From Bacteroidales bacterium (GTDB taxonomy: Bacteria; Bacteroidota; Bacteroidia; Bacteroidales; UBA932): 60,387 nt of DNA. A program made the translations under genes and the position numbers. The stretch lies in assembly GCA_017443465.1 (NCBI GenBank), contig JAFRXO010000046.1, forward strand, positions 1 through 60,387, in the 5' to 3' direction. Numbering within the stretch: the first letter of the stretch is position 1; each line of letters starts with the position of its first letter. The notes beneath the pieces were generated by a model. The model worked only from the letters and a program-made list of their open reading frames with translations, was not told the origin of the DNA and searched no databases. This document shows, in pieces, positions 10,455-20,451 of this stretch.

Positions 10455-11948
10455 CTACCTCGTCTTAACAATCACGCATTCCTGGCCCAGGTACTCGGCT
10501 ACTTTGGCAATCTCCTCGGCATGATGCCCGATTCCGAGAGCAAAATGGTGCGTGGGACCCTCTGAGGCCCAATCTTTCAAAAACGCACATATGTCATTGC
10601 CGAAGAAACCTCTGGTGTTGGTGTTGCCGGTGGGCGGAATAGGACCGGCAACGGATTCTCCTTCGGCGACAACGAATTTGAACTTCCCGTCAGCGGTGGA
10701 ATTGATTGACAGGATGGTTATCGGGCCTTCTTTGATCTTGAATTCAACCCCGGCGCCGCTTCCAGGCTTTCCGTGATATTTCTTCAATGAACGCAGGACC
10801 GGTTTCCCTTCTGCGATCGAGATGTTGTGGGGCCCGTCGTGTCCGACGAGGATGAATCCGCCGTTGAAATCGATGGGGTGGAATTCGGCGAAGCTGCCGC
10901 CGATTCCAAGCCTGTCCATTATCATCAGGGCGCACAGCGTCTTGACGTCAGATTCTCCGCACATTGGAATGTGGCGGGCGGTAAGCAAGGAGTTTCCTAC
11001 TGCAAGATTTGACATGACTACCTGCTGGTCGGAATCTTTCTCGCCTTCATAGTAATATGCAAGTCCGTCGAGGGCATTTTCTTCCACGAAGCGGTCGAGG
11101 GCGACGCTGATGGCCGCCGCATTGGTGAGATCGGCGTCTGTGATCTTGGTGGTGATAGGATCAGACACAGGGTCGGGCGTGTCAAAGAAGTCGAGGATCT
11201 CCTTTTTCCTTTCTCTGATCTCTTTGTCGGTGTTTCGCTTATAGCAATCGACCAGTTGCCAGGGCTCGAATGAATGTATATGTGATCCGAATCCATATGT
11301 AATCATGGTGGGATCGAAGTTCATGTCGAGCATGGAGTTGAGGGAGTGGCCGATGTGGCCGAAGCGTGCATATTTGAGGTCATGGACAGCTGTCGCGATC
11401 CGGCAGTATCTTGCTATCTCTTCTTTTGCTTCAGGATTGTCGTACAGCGTCCCGATGATAATGTCAGGACTTTTGCCTCCTAGTCTTTTCGCCGCGGCGA
11501 TGAATTCGGGTAGAGAGCATATGTCGTCGTTGTACAGTTGGGCATATGTGTTTGCCCTCGTGTAATCAAGCGCTTTGTCGGGCTGGAGGACGACGAGTAC
11601 TATCGGGCATTTGACGTTCCTGACGATGGCTCCGAAGGTCCCTGATGTGGCATATGTGAGCATGTCGCAGAAGAGCAGGTCGAGATTGGCTTCCTGCATC
11701 TTAACGGCGGCTTCATATGCTTTCTGCGGGTTGTCGATGAGCCCGAATTCATATACTTCAACGTCCTGGGGGAGCATTTCGCGGAAGACGGACATTTTTT
11801 TCAATATGTCCGCTTCGAGGCCGTCGAACTGCTTCCAATATACGTCATATCCTACGCCGAAGACGCCGAGTCTGGTGGGGGTCTTCATGGCGCCTGCGGA
11901 TAGCATGGAAAGCAGGATGAAGCTCAATAGTATGCTGATTTTCCTCAT
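10455..11948 (-). CDS. Exported L-fucose/L-arabinose isomerase-family protein
   Basis: This 497-aa protein resembles the sugar isomerases that interconvert aldoses and ketoses. Candidate metal and catalytic residues are the Glu in GESDVK, the Glu/His in AEFHPIDF, the His in GHDGPHN and the C-terminal HHFALGIGHH block. Unlike classical AraA or FucI, which are cytoplasmic, it begins with a clear Sec signal (KISILLSFILLSMLSAGA), placing it in the periplasm. An internal ATG at residue 21 would give a cytoplasmic form, but the hydrophobic leader reads as a true signal. It is third in a minus-strand run after GH36 and the ZIP transporter (41-nt gap) and may share their transcript. Sugar substrate and activity are unknown. 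Confidence 0.75.
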   Translation of the reverse strand: MRKISILLSFILLSMLSAGAMKTPTRLGVFGVGYDVYWKQFDGLEADILKKMSVFREMLPQDVEVYEFGLIDNPQKAYEAAVKMQEANLDLLFCDMLTYATSGTFGAIVRNVKCPIVLVVLQPDKALDYTRANTYAQLYNDDICSLPEFIAAAKRLGGKSPDIIIGTLYDNPEAKEEIARYCRIATAVHDLKYARFGHIGHSLNSMLDMNFDPTMITYGFGSHIHSFEPWQLVDCYKRNTDKEIRERKKEILDFFDTPDPVSDPITTKITDADLTNAAAISVALDRFVEENALDGLAYYYEGEKDSDQQVVMSNLAVGNSLLTARHIPMCGESDVKTLCALMIMDRLGIGGSFAEFHPIDFNGGFILVGHDGPHNISIAEGKPVLRSLKKYHGKPGSGAGVEFKIKEGPITILSINSTADGKFKFVVAEGESVAGPIPPTGNTNTRGFFGNDICAFLKDWASEGPTHHFALGIGHHAEEIAKVAEYLGQECVIVKTR

Positions 11949-11989
11949 ATTTTAGCAGTTTTTATTCGGTGATTACGTTCCATGGAATT

Positions 11990-12754
11990 CTATCCCAGCA
12001 CTACATCGAGGACCATCATCAAGGCGAACCCGAGGGCGAAGCCGATGGTGCCGATGTTGGAGTGCTCTCCTTGGGAATACTCTGGAACCAATTCTTCTAC
12101 AACGACATAGAGCATGGCTCCAGCAGCGAATGCCAGCATGTAGGGCATAATGCCAAGGATGGAGGTCGCCAGCAGGAGGACCAATGCTCCGCCGATAGGT
12201 TCGACGATTCCGCTGAGCGTTCCGATGCCGAAGGCTTTCGGGCGGGAGTTGCCTTCGGCTCTGATAGGCATTGAGATGATTGCTCCCTCAGGGATATTCT
12301 GGATGGCGATACCAAGGGACAGGGCCAGCGCTCCTGCCATGTTGAAATCAGCCGTCAAGGCTCCGGCAATGGCTACGCCCACCGCCATTCCCTCCGGGAA
12401 ATTGTGGATGGTTACTGCCAGGGCCAGTTTGGCTGTGCGGGACAGCCGGCTCTGAGGGCCTTCCGCCTCTCCACTTGCGTGGATATGAGGCGTTACGTAG
12501 TCAACCAGCAGCAGGAAAGCGAATCCGGCCAGCAGGCCGATGGTGGGAGGAACGACGGCTGAGGTTCCGGACCCCATCTCGATGGCGGGGATTATCAGCG
12601 ACCACATGGAAGCGGCAACCATTACTCCGGACGCAAAGCCCAGCAGGATTTTCTGCACCAGCGGAGGCATCTCTTTCTTCATGAAGAACACGAAGGCCGA
12701 TCCCAGGGCAGTCCCCAGGAATGGAATCATCAATGCTGTGAATACCGGATTCAT
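11990..12754 (-). CDS. ZIP-family metal transporter (GufA/ZupT-like)
   Basis: This 254-aa inner-membrane protein has about eight helices. It carries the ZIP metal-site motifs HNFPEG in helix 4 and IQNIPEG in helix 5. The Gln in place of His in the second motif is usual in the GufA branch. It probably imports zinc, iron or manganese. The start lies in a CATATG. It is 24 nt downstream of the GH36 gene and 41 nt upstream of the isomerase homologue. A metal supply role for the isomerase is possible but only inferred. Confidence 0.85.
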   Translation of the reverse strand: MNPVFTALMIPFLGTALGSAFVFFMKKEMPPLVQKILLGFASGVMVAASMWSLIIPAIEMGSGTSAVVPPTIGLLAGFAFLLLVDYVTPHIHASGEAEGPQSRLSRTAKLALAVTIHNFPEGMAVGVAIAGALTADFNMAGALALSLGIAIQNIPEGAIISMPIRAEGNSRPKAFGIGTLSGIVEPIGGALVLLLATSILGIMPYMLAFAAGAMLYVVVEELVPEYSQGEHSNIGTIGFALGFALMMVLDVVLG

Positions 12755-12778
12755 ATGTCGTCGTTCTGCCTCTTCTGT

Positions 12779-14887
12779 TTATTTTTTCACCACCTCGAAC
12801 AGTTCTCCGGAGAATTCTTCCGCGAGGGTGACGCGGAAACCTTTTGTTTCAAGTTCGCGGCCGGTCATAGAGGCGACCTCCGTGCCGTCGGGGCCGCGTC
12901 TTATACTGTAAACCGCATCAGGAGTGAGGTCGCGTACCGTGATGGTGCGTGATGTCTCGGCTGCGCCTTCGCGGAATACTCCTATGAGGCCCCCGCTGCG
13001 GGTGTCTGTGTTGATCCGGCAGAAGCCGTCCCAGCCGCCTGCTATAGGCATCCCGAATCCCGGAAGGTCCTGGCGGAATGACATTATGCCGTGCCTGTTT
13101 TCGAGGCTTTTCACCCAGGAAGACCATGCCTTGAATTCCGCACGCTCCTCCTTGCTGAGTTTGCGCGGATCTCCGAGCATTATGGGAAGGGAGCCAGTGA
13201 GGGATTTGTATGCAAGCATATGCATGGGCTGGTCCATACACTGGTTGCCCATTACGAGGGATGTAGCAGGAAGGGCCGGGCTGCGAACCCATCCGAGTTC
13301 CCTGATACGCATTCCTCCTGCCGGGGAGTCTTCTCCTACATTGCACAGCCAGTTCCCGTCTGCATGTTTGGCGATGCCATAGTCCATGAGCTGCAGCTTG
13401 CCTGCGGTCTCGAAAGTGCAGTCTATGAAGAGTTTCGGCGCGGCGGAGTGAAGGTCGTCGAACATCTTCATGCATTTCTCGTAGATCACGTCATATGACT
13501 CCTCGTGGTCGCGGTGGTATTTATGGTCCGTGGCGTAGCAGCCCGTATGCTTGGGATCATAGACATATGCACTGGTCACTATGGACAGGTCGAGCTTTAC
13601 ATATTCTATCCCATATGCGCGGACATTGTGGAGGATGATGTCTTTGATGTAGTCGCACCATTCCGTTCCCATGCAGGCTGTGTAATTGGATTTGCTGCCG
13701 CTGTGGAGGTCCGTCATGTTGCCGGAGGCGTCACGGACGATCCACTCAGGGTGCCTGAGCACTATCTCTCCGTCGGAATCCAGCCTGCCGACGCTGAGCC
13801 ATATGCCTGGTTTCATGCCTAGTTCCTTCATGTGGTCGAAAACAGGTTTCAGGCCCCGCGGGAACTTATCGGTGTTAATGGCCCAGTCGTCGCCTTTTGA
13901 CTTGTTCTTCAGGCTGCCTCCCGACCCGCCGTTGTTCTGCCATCCGTCATCGATTATGAATTCCTCGACGCCGCATTCTGCCGCAGCATCAGCCAGTTCC
14001 ATTATCAGGGACTCGTCGATTTGGGTTCTGAAGGGTATCCATGTGTTATAGACGAAGAGCGGCTTGCGTTCGATCTGCTCTATCCGCACGCCTATATGTT
14101 TGCGCGTGTAATCCTGCACGGTGGTGTTTACGACCCGTCTGTAGTCCCTGCCCTCATATGGGGCGATGAAAACAGGAGCGCTCTTCCAGCTCTGTCCCGG
14201 GGAAAGCCAGCGGCGGAAAGGATAATCCTGCTGCGGCATGGTCGTTCCTACGCATATGCTCCTTCCGTCTTCGAAGATGGATGTGCGTTTTATGATCCCG
14301 ATCGCTTCATTCCCTATGGCCAGGCCGCCTTCTTCACGCGGACTGTGTACCACCAGGAGAGGGTCGTCCCAGTCCCCGCGGTAGGGCCCCAGAGTCTGGA
14401 ACCGGCCATATGTCTTATATATCTGGCTGTGAGTGCAGTCATATGCGTACCCGATGTCCTCCACGTTCACTCCCTCGATGCGGACATCCTTGATGCCAGT
14501 GTTCGTGATGCATATCTCCTTGCGGACAAGTGCCAGGCCGGGGTAGGATGTGTAGATCAGCTCCACCTTCAGGCCGCCGTCCTCGCTTTTCATCGAGATG
14601 ACGGTTTCCCCGCCGGTCGAGGACTTGATGTCCCGCCAGTTGCTCTTGCCGGAATAGAGCTTGCCGTTTGAGAGGAAGGAGAACTCGTTGTGTCCTTTCC
14701 GGATGAACTCCTTGCCTGTCTGTGCGATCGTGAAAGATCCTGACAGGACATGCCCATCGGAGCAGTCAACCGTGCGCACTATGCTGCCGTTGTCGGCGAC
14801 CTTTATGACCGGGCCGTTGCCATCGGCTGAGCAGGGTAAGACAGTAGAGATGAGTAACGCTGATACGATGGCGGTAAGCAATTTCAT
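12779..14887 (-). CDS. Exported GH36-type alpha-galactosidase-like enzyme
   Basis: This 702-aa protein has a Sec signal and the GH36/clan D layout: an N-terminal beta-supersandwich (about 25-270), a TIM barrel starting at FVYNTWIPF, and a C-terminal beta domain. IIDDGWQNN and the likely nucleophile in YVKLDLSIV are visible. The Asp in KHADGNW is a candidate acid/base. The region around the usual ESCSSGG motif differs (IDCTFETAG), so the substrate may not be a plain alpha-galactoside. It is the first gene of the minus-strand set GH36-ZIP-isomerase and diverges from the GH106 gene. Confidence 0.8.
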   Translation of the reverse strand: MKLLTAIVSALLISTVLPCSADGNGPVIKVADNGSIVRTVDCSDGHVLSGSFTIAQTGKEFIRKGHNEFSFLSNGKLYSGKSNWRDIKSSTGGETVISMKSEDGGLKVELIYTSYPGLALVRKEICITNTGIKDVRIEGVNVEDIGYAYDCTHSQIYKTYGRFQTLGPYRGDWDDPLLVVHSPREEGGLAIGNEAIGIIKRTSIFEDGRSICVGTTMPQQDYPFRRWLSPGQSWKSAPVFIAPYEGRDYRRVVNTTVQDYTRKHIGVRIEQIERKPLFVYNTWIPFRTQIDESLIMELADAAAECGVEEFIIDDGWQNNGGSGGSLKNKSKGDDWAINTDKFPRGLKPVFDHMKELGMKPGIWLSVGRLDSDGEIVLRHPEWIVRDASGNMTDLHSGSKSNYTACMGTEWCDYIKDIILHNVRAYGIEYVKLDLSIVTSAYVYDPKHTGCYATDHKYHRDHEESYDVIYEKCMKMFDDLHSAAPKLFIDCTFETAGKLQLMDYGIAKHADGNWLCNVGEDSPAGGMRIRELGWVRSPALPATSLVMGNQCMDQPMHMLAYKSLTGSLPIMLGDPRKLSKEERAEFKAWSSWVKSLENRHGIMSFRQDLPGFGMPIAGGWDGFCRINTDTRSGGLIGVFREGAAETSRTITVRDLTPDAVYSIRRGPDGTEVASMTGRELETKGFRVTLAEEFSGELFEVVKK

Positions 14888-14937
14888 GGCAGAATGCTTT
14901 TATTATCATGTCTGGACAAGATACTTATTTTCTCGAT

Positions 14938-14945
14938 TAAATTTG
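14938..14945 (+). promoter_or_regulatory. -7 element upstream of the GH106 gene
   Basis: TAAATTTG matches TAnnTTTG and lies 30 nt before the GH106 start, in the 87-nt divergent gap shared with GH36. No clear counterpart for GH36 is seen on the minus strand. Confidence 0.45.
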
Positions 14946-14974
14946 CTTTATTTGACTGAAAGAAAAATGATATT

Positions 14975-17900
14975 ATGAAAAAATGTTTCCCGGCATTGGC
15001 CGCAGTCTTCGTTTTCGTGGCATGCAGCCTTTTTACAAGTTGCGGACGCGGTTCCGAAATGGATTCGCTGAAAAGTAAGTTCCAGACCGCCAGGAGTGAG
15101 CAGCGGGTGGCTGTCTATTGGTATTGGATCTCGGACAACATCTCTGTGGAAGGAGTTGAGCACGATCTGGAAGCTATGAAGAAGGCAGGCATAGGCCGGG
15201 CTTTCATCGGCAACATATGGGAGGCGGGCGTGAAGCCAGGCAATGTCAAGATGCTGAGTCCGGAATGGTGGGAGGTGCTACATGCAGCCTTGAAGAAGGC
15301 TACTGAGCTGGACATTGAGATCGGCATATTCAACTGTCCCGGCTGGAGCCAGAGCGGAGGTCCGTGGATTGAGCCGCAGCAGAGTATGCGTTACCTGGCC
15401 CAGCAGCATGTCACGGCCGTGGGAAACGGCAGGGTCCAGCATCTCGTATTGCCTTCCGTGGGAAAGGACGCCATGGACGTTCGCGTGGTGGCGATGCCCG
15501 CACTGCCACATAAGTCGGTTAGCTTCGAGGTAGAGAAGGCTGTGGGTGTGGACCTGGTCAAGGACATCCATCTTGATAAGCCCATGACACTTCGCAGCAT
15601 TCTTTTCGAGACCTCTGCCTATTTGCTGGTGGATGTGGTGGTAGAAGCCAAGTCGGACGACGGATTCCACACAGTCCGTGTGGATCACCTGGACCGCACG
15701 AAAGAGAGCCTCAATGTGGGTTTCCACCCCTTGGCTCCAATCAGCCTGAGCATCCCGGATGTTTCGGCCCGGGACTTCCGTCTGACATTCAAAGGCGGAC
15801 CCCGTCCCATCCGTCTCAGTGTGACTATGAGCGACCAGCCTTTGATGGAACGCTATGAGGAGAAGACCCTGGGCAAGATGTTCCAGAGCCCGTTGCCCAT
15901 GTGGGACGAATATATGTGGGATACTGCGGCAGAGCCCCGTGAGGGAGGGTGTATCGTGGATCCGGAACAGGTAGTAGACCTGACAGGGAAGATGGAGGCA
16001 GATGGTACGCTGGACTGGGAAGTGCCTGAGGGTGAATGGACTATTTGGCGTACTGCGATGGTCACTACAGGTATTACCAATTCGCCGGCATCTCCGGAGG
16101 CTACCGGACTTGAGGTCGACAAGATGAGCCGGGAGCATGTGGCCTATCATTTCGATTCCTTCCTTGGAGAGATATTGCGCCGCATCCCGGAGAGTGACCG
16201 CAAGTCATTTGTCGTAATGGTGGAGGACAGTTACGAGATGGGCGGACAGAACTGGACGGACGACATGATTCCATCCTTCGAGAAAACATATGGCTATGAT
16301 CCTGTGCCATGGATCCCTGTAATGTTCGGGCAGGTAGTGGGCTCTCAGGACCAGAGCGAACGTTTCCTGTGGGACCTGCGCCGGCTCATTGCCGACCGCG
16401 TGGCATATGACTATGTTGGAGGACTGCGAAAGGTTTGCAATGAGAACGGACTGACCACGTGGCTGGAATGCTACGGTCACTGGGGCTTCCCCAGCGAGTT
16501 CCTGATGTACGGTGGACAGAGTGACGAGGTGTCCGGCGAGTTCTGGAGTGAAGGCACGCTGGGTGACATCGAGAACCGCGCAGCAAGCAGTTGTGCACAT
16601 ATTTATGGCAAACAGAAGGTGTGGGCAGAAAGCTGTACGGCGGGCGGACCCGTATTCAACCGTTATCCATATATGATGAAGCAGCGTACTGACCGTTTCT
16701 TCTGCGAGGGCATAAATGCTACGCTTCTACACGTATATATACAGCAGCCTGATGAAACAACTTTCCCGGGCATCAGCGCCTGGTTTGGCAATGAGTTCAA
16801 CCGCAAGAACACCTGGTTCTCCCAGATGGACCTTTTCACTGACTACCTTCGTCGCTGCGATATGATGCTGCAGCAGGGACGGTATGTAGCTGATGTGGCC
16901 TATTTCATCGGCGAGGATGCCCCGAAAATGACCGGCGAGACGGATCCCGCGCTGCCTCGCGGCTATAGTTTCGATTATATAAACGCCGAAGTGCTCAAGC
17001 AGGCCACCGTGAAGGATGGACAGCTTTGCCTGCCCAGCGGCATGAAGTACCGCGTGCTCGTACTGCCACGACAGAGGACCATGCGGCCGGAGGTGCTGGA
17101 AACAATTGAATCCCTTGTACGTCAAGGGCTTAACATATTGGGCCCTCAGCCTGAGGTTTCGCCCAGTATGCAGAATTATCCTGAGTGCGACGAAAAGGTC
17201 CGCACGATCGCGGGGCGTATGTGGCAGTCAGGCACATATGGCGAAGGACGGGTATGGCCCGACGGCATCGGATTGCAGGACATACTTGACGGATTGGGAG
17301 TGAGCCCCGACTGTTATGCGGACGGAGACACTCCATATGCTTTCATCCATCGCCAGCTTAAAGGCAGTGACATCTACTTCGTGAGTAACCAGAGCGAGAC
17401 ACCGCAGACTTTCGAGGCTGCTTTCCGGATCGAAGGCAAGGCTCCGGATGCCTGGGATCCGGTTACCGGTGAGACTTATCCCCTTTACGGATACCGTCAA
17501 GAAGGTGGGATCACCTATATACCTCTCCACCTGGAGCCCAACCAGAGCCTTTTCATCGTGTTCGATACTCCTGCTTCAAGAAGGCCTGCCACCGGAGTCA
17601 GTAACTATCCTGAACCTGTCGTGCTGGCTGAACTTGGCGGTCCTTGGACCGTCCGGTTCCAGAGCGGGATGCGTGGACCGTCATCTCCACAGATCTTCGA
17701 GACCCTTGCTGACTGGAGCCAGAGCGAGGATGAGAGCATAAGATACTACTCCGGCACTGCAACCTACACCGCCTCCATCAGCCTTTCCGAGGTGCCTCGG
17801 GAGCCCGTTTGGCTCGACCTGGGCAAAGTGATGGTGATGGCGAGGGTGTTCGTCAATGGAGAGAATGCGGGTGGTGTATGGACCAGCCCTTACCGCGTCC

Positions 17901-18094
17901 CTGTCGGCAAACTGCTCCGGACAGGAGAAAATGAGATACGCGTCGAGGTGGTCAATAACTGGCGCAACCGTCTCATTGGGGATGCACGTCTGCCTGAAGC
18001 AGAGCGCAAGACATATGCTACGGTCAACCCTTATAATGCCGATTCCGGGCTTCAGGCTTCCGGACTGCTCGGTCCAGTGCGCCTTGAAAGATAA
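14975..18094 (+). CDS. GH106 alpha-L-rhamnosidase, lipoprotein
   Basis: This 1039-aa enzyme releases terminal alpha-L-rhamnose. A lipoprotein signal ends at the Cys of LFTSCGRG. The N-terminal half has the family pattern (VYWYWISDNISVEGVEHDLE, AGIG, LSPEWW, FNCPGWSQSGGPWI). Candidate carboxylates are in VEDSYEMGGQ, DEVSGEFW and VWAESCTAGG. A galactose-binding-like beta-sandwich ends the protein (VFVNGENAGGVWTSPYRV). It ends 21 nt from the convergent GH92 gene and has its own upstream -7 element. Confidence 0.9.
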   Translation: MKKCFPALAAVFVFVACSLFTSCGRGSEMDSLKSKFQTARSEQRVAVYWYWISDNISVEGVEHDLEAMKKAGIGRAFIGNIWEAGVKPGNVKMLSPEWWEVLHAALKKATELDIEIGIFNCPGWSQSGGPWIEPQQSMRYLAQQHVTAVGNGRVQHLVLPSVGKDAMDVRVVAMPALPHKSVSFEVEKAVGVDLVKDIHLDKPMTLRSILFETSAYLLVDVVVEAKSDDGFHTVRVDHLDRTKESLNVGFHPLAPISLSIPDVSARDFRLTFKGGPRPIRLSVTMSDQPLMERYEEKTLGKMFQSPLPMWDEYMWDTAAEPREGGCIVDPEQVVDLTGKMEADGTLDWEVPEGEWTIWRTAMVTTGITNSPASPEATGLEVDKMSREHVAYHFDSFLGEILRRIPESDRKSFVVMVEDSYEMGGQNWTDDMIPSFEKTYGYDPVPWIPVMFGQVVGSQDQSERFLWDLRRLIADRVAYDYVGGLRKVCNENGLTTWLECYGHWGFPSEFLMYGGQSDEVSGEFWSEGTLGDIENRAASSCAHIYGKQKVWAESCTAGGPVFNRYPYMMKQRTDRFFCEGINATLLHVYIQQPDETTFPGISAWFGNEFNRKNTWFSQMDLFTDYLRRCDMMLQQGRYVADVAYFIGEDAPKMTGETDPALPRGYSFDYINAEVLKQATVKDGQLCLPSGMKYRVLVLPRQRTMRPEVLETIESLVRQGLNILGPQPEVSPSMQNYPECDEKVRTIAGRMWQSGTYGEGRVWPDGIGLQDILDGLGVSPDCYADGDTPYAFIHRQLKGSDIYFVSNQSETPQTFEAAFRIEGKAPDAWDPVTGETYPLYGYRQEGGITYIPLHLEPNQSLFIVFDTPASRRPATGVSNYPEPVVLAELGGPWTVRFQSGMRGPSSPQIFETLADWSQSEDESIRYYSGTATYTASISLSEVPREPVWLDLGKVMVMARVFVNGENAGGVWTSPYRVPVGKLLRTGENEIRVEVVNNWRNRLIGDARLPEAERKTYATVNPYNADSGLQASGLLGPVRLER

Positions 18095-18115
18095 AATCAA
18101 ACTTCTTCAGCTCAA

Positions 18116-20401
18116 CTATCGGTTCTGAGGGGAGGACAGGGAATAAGGACTGTCTTCCGGTGAGGTGCCGCGCTGAAATGCCGGGGCGCTTCCCATGCTG
18201 AAACGGAGGTGCGCTCCGCCGGCGAGTTCATCGTGTTTCAGATAGTTACGGGTCAGAGTGCGGCCACCCAGGGTGAGCTTCTGCACGTAAAAGTTTTCAG
18301 CTGAATTCTCCGGAGCATCGATTACCAGGTCCCCTCCGGGAAGGTGGACGATAGCCTTCCGGAAGAGCGGGGTACCGAGGGCATATTCTCCGCTCCCCGG
18401 GCACACGGGATAGAATCCCAGGGCCGAGAAAACGTACCACGCAGAGGTCTGTCCGTTGTCTTCATCCCCGCAATAAGCATCAGCCCAGGGGGAGTAGAAC
18501 TTCTCCATCACCTCACGGACGCGGGCCTGGGTCTTCCACGGCTGGCCGCTCCAGTCGTAGAGATAGAGCATATGCTGGATCGGCTGGTTCCCATGGGCGT
18601 AGTTCCCCATCCCCATCACAGTCATTTCGACTATTTCATGGATCGGGAATCCGTAGTAGCTGTCATCATAATGCGGAGGCATGGCGAAAACAGTGTCCAT
18701 CTGGGCATTGAAGGCATCCGCTCCACCCATCAGGTCAATCAGTCCCTGTACGTCATGGAATACGCTCCATGTGTAGTGGAGAGCGTTCCCTTCAGTGAAG
18801 TCGCCTCCCCATTTCAGGGGGCTGAACGGGCGGCGGAAGTTCCCCCGGGAGTCTTTTCCGTTCATCAGGTTGTACTCGGGATCGAAAAGGTTGCGGTAGT
18901 TGAGGGAGGACTTCAGATATGGTTCCACTTCTTCGTCACTCTTTCCGAGGGCTTTGCCGAAGCGGTAGATGCACCAGTCGTCATATGCATATTCAAGGGT
19001 GCGGGCTGCGCTTTCGTTTATGCCGGCATCAGTGGGGACATATCCCAGTGAATCATAGTACTCATGTCCCAGCCTTCCGGTGGAACGGATTTCCGGGTGG
19101 ACTGAATGCGCCCCATGTATTACAGCCTCCCAGAGGGTCTGTGCATCATATCCCCTGATTCCTTTGAGATAGGCGTCAGCCACAACGGATGCGCTGTTGT
19201 TGCCTACCATGCAGTTGCGATGTCCCGGGGATTCCCATTCAGGGAGGAAACCGCTTTCCAGGTAATCGTTTACCAAACCCTCCTGGACCTTTGCCGAAGT
19301 TTCGGGGTAAATCAGGTTCATGAGTGGGAACAGGCTCCTGAATGTGTCCCAGAATCCGGTGTCTGTGAAGAACCAGCCTTTCTCGACTTTCCCGTTGTGG
19401 GGACTGTAATGGACCCTTTCACCTGAGGGGGTGACTTCCGAGAGGTCCCTGGGGAAGAGCAGGGCCCTGTAGAGGCAGGAGTAGAATGTTCTCAGGTGGT
19501 CTATGTTGCCGTCTTCCACCTCGATCCGGCCGAGGACCTTATTCCATGCGTCCCTGGCTGCTGTCTTGGTCTCGGCGAAGGTGGGGGAGAGCTCCGTGAG
19601 GTTCTGCGAAGCCTGCTCCCCGGATATGAATGAAGATGCCACCCTGAGAGTTACCTGCTGTCCGGTCTTTGTGGGGAATCCGACTATCGCCTGGGAGTGG
19701 CGGGAATTTACCTGATTCCCTTCAATGGTTTCTCCGTCAGAAACGACTCGTACATATGTAAACGGGGTGTCGGATTCAATGACGAACCAGTTGCGGAAGC
19801 CTTCCGCCACTCCGCCGTGAGCATTGGTGTCGTATCCGGTTATCCGCCTGTCTCCAACCTCGATCCCGGAGTCCCCGGGGAAGGCGTCCACTACAAGGAA
19901 GGAAGTGTCTTTCTGGGGATATGTGATCCTGAAATGCGCTGCGTGGGAAGTCGGGGTGACCTCCACCGTGGCGTCATGGTCGGCGAGATAGACGCTGTAG
20001 TAGTACGGGGTGGCCGTTTCGGCCTTGTGAGAGAACCAGCTCGCACGTTCGTTTTCGTCCCATATGGGGCCGGAAGTAACTGGCATCAAGGAGAATGCGC
20101 CGTAGTCGTTAATCCACGGGGATGGCTGGTGGGTCTGTTTTATGCCCCTGATCTTCGTAGCATCATACCTGTAGATCCATCCGTTCCCGTCGGCTCCGGT
20201 CTGGGGGGTCCAGAAGTTCATTCCCCAGGGGACAGCTATGGCTGGATAGGTGTTCCCGGTGGAGAGATTGAATGTGGACATGGTCCCGCCGAGGGGGTTG
20301 ACGTAATCTACCGGATCACATGTAGTCGAAACGGGGCTTTGCGAGCATGACATTGCTATGGCCATGCAGGCAGCGATTGCGGAGGTTTGAAGGATTTTCA
20401 T
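18116..20401 (-). CDS. GH92 alpha-mannosidase-like lipoprotein
   Basis: This 761-aa exo-acting enzyme belongs to the calcium-dependent GH92 family, mostly alpha-1,2/1,3/1,4-mannosidases. Conserved blocks are VDYVNPLGGT, GNTYPAIAVPWGMN, HQPSPWINDYG, and near the end SAWYVFSALGFYPVCPG followed by YALGTPLF. The lipobox Cys lies in AMSCSQS. A longer ORF starts at 20422, but that ATG would be upstream of the transcription start predicted from the TATATTTG at 20420-20427, so 20401 is preferred. It is divergent from creD. Confidence 0.9.
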   Translation of the reverse strand: MKILQTSAIAACMAIAMSCSQSPVSTTCDPVDYVNPLGGTMSTFNLSTGNTYPAIAVPWGMNFWTPQTGADGNGWIYRYDATKIRGIKQTHQPSPWINDYGAFSLMPVTSGPIWDENERASWFSHKAETATPYYYSVYLADHDATVEVTPTSHAAHFRITYPQKDTSFLVVDAFPGDSGIEVGDRRITGYDTNAHGGVAEGFRNWFVIESDTPFTYVRVVSDGETIEGNQVNSRHSQAIVGFPTKTGQQVTLRVASSFISGEQASQNLTELSPTFAETKTAARDAWNKVLGRIEVEDGNIDHLRTFYSCLYRALLFPRDLSEVTPSGERVHYSPHNGKVEKGWFFTDTGFWDTFRSLFPLMNLIYPETSAKVQEGLVNDYLESGFLPEWESPGHRNCMVGNNSASVVADAYLKGIRGYDAQTLWEAVIHGAHSVHPEIRSTGRLGHEYYDSLGYVPTDAGINESAARTLEYAYDDWCIYRFGKALGKSDEEVEPYLKSSLNYRNLFDPEYNLMNGKDSRGNFRRPFSPLKWGGDFTEGNALHYTWSVFHDVQGLIDLMGGADAFNAQMDTVFAMPPHYDDSYYGFPIHEIVEMTVMGMGNYAHGNQPIQHMLYLYDWSGQPWKTQARVREVMEKFYSPWADAYCGDEDNGQTSAWYVFSALGFYPVCPGSGEYALGTPLFRKAIVHLPGGDLVIDAPENSAENFYVQKLTLGGRTLTRNYLKHDELAGGAHLRFSMGSAPAFQRGTSPEDSPYSLSSPQNR

Positions 20402-20419
20402 ATATTTGTACAAAACATA

Positions 20420-20427
20420 CAAATATA
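20420..20427 (-). promoter_or_regulatory. -7 element of the GH92 gene
   Basis: TATATTTG on the minus strand is an exact TAnnTTTG match. Transcription should start near 20413, 12 nt upstream of the chosen ATG. Confidence 0.6.
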
Positions 20428-20451
20428 AGCTAAAACTGCGTTTATTTGTCT

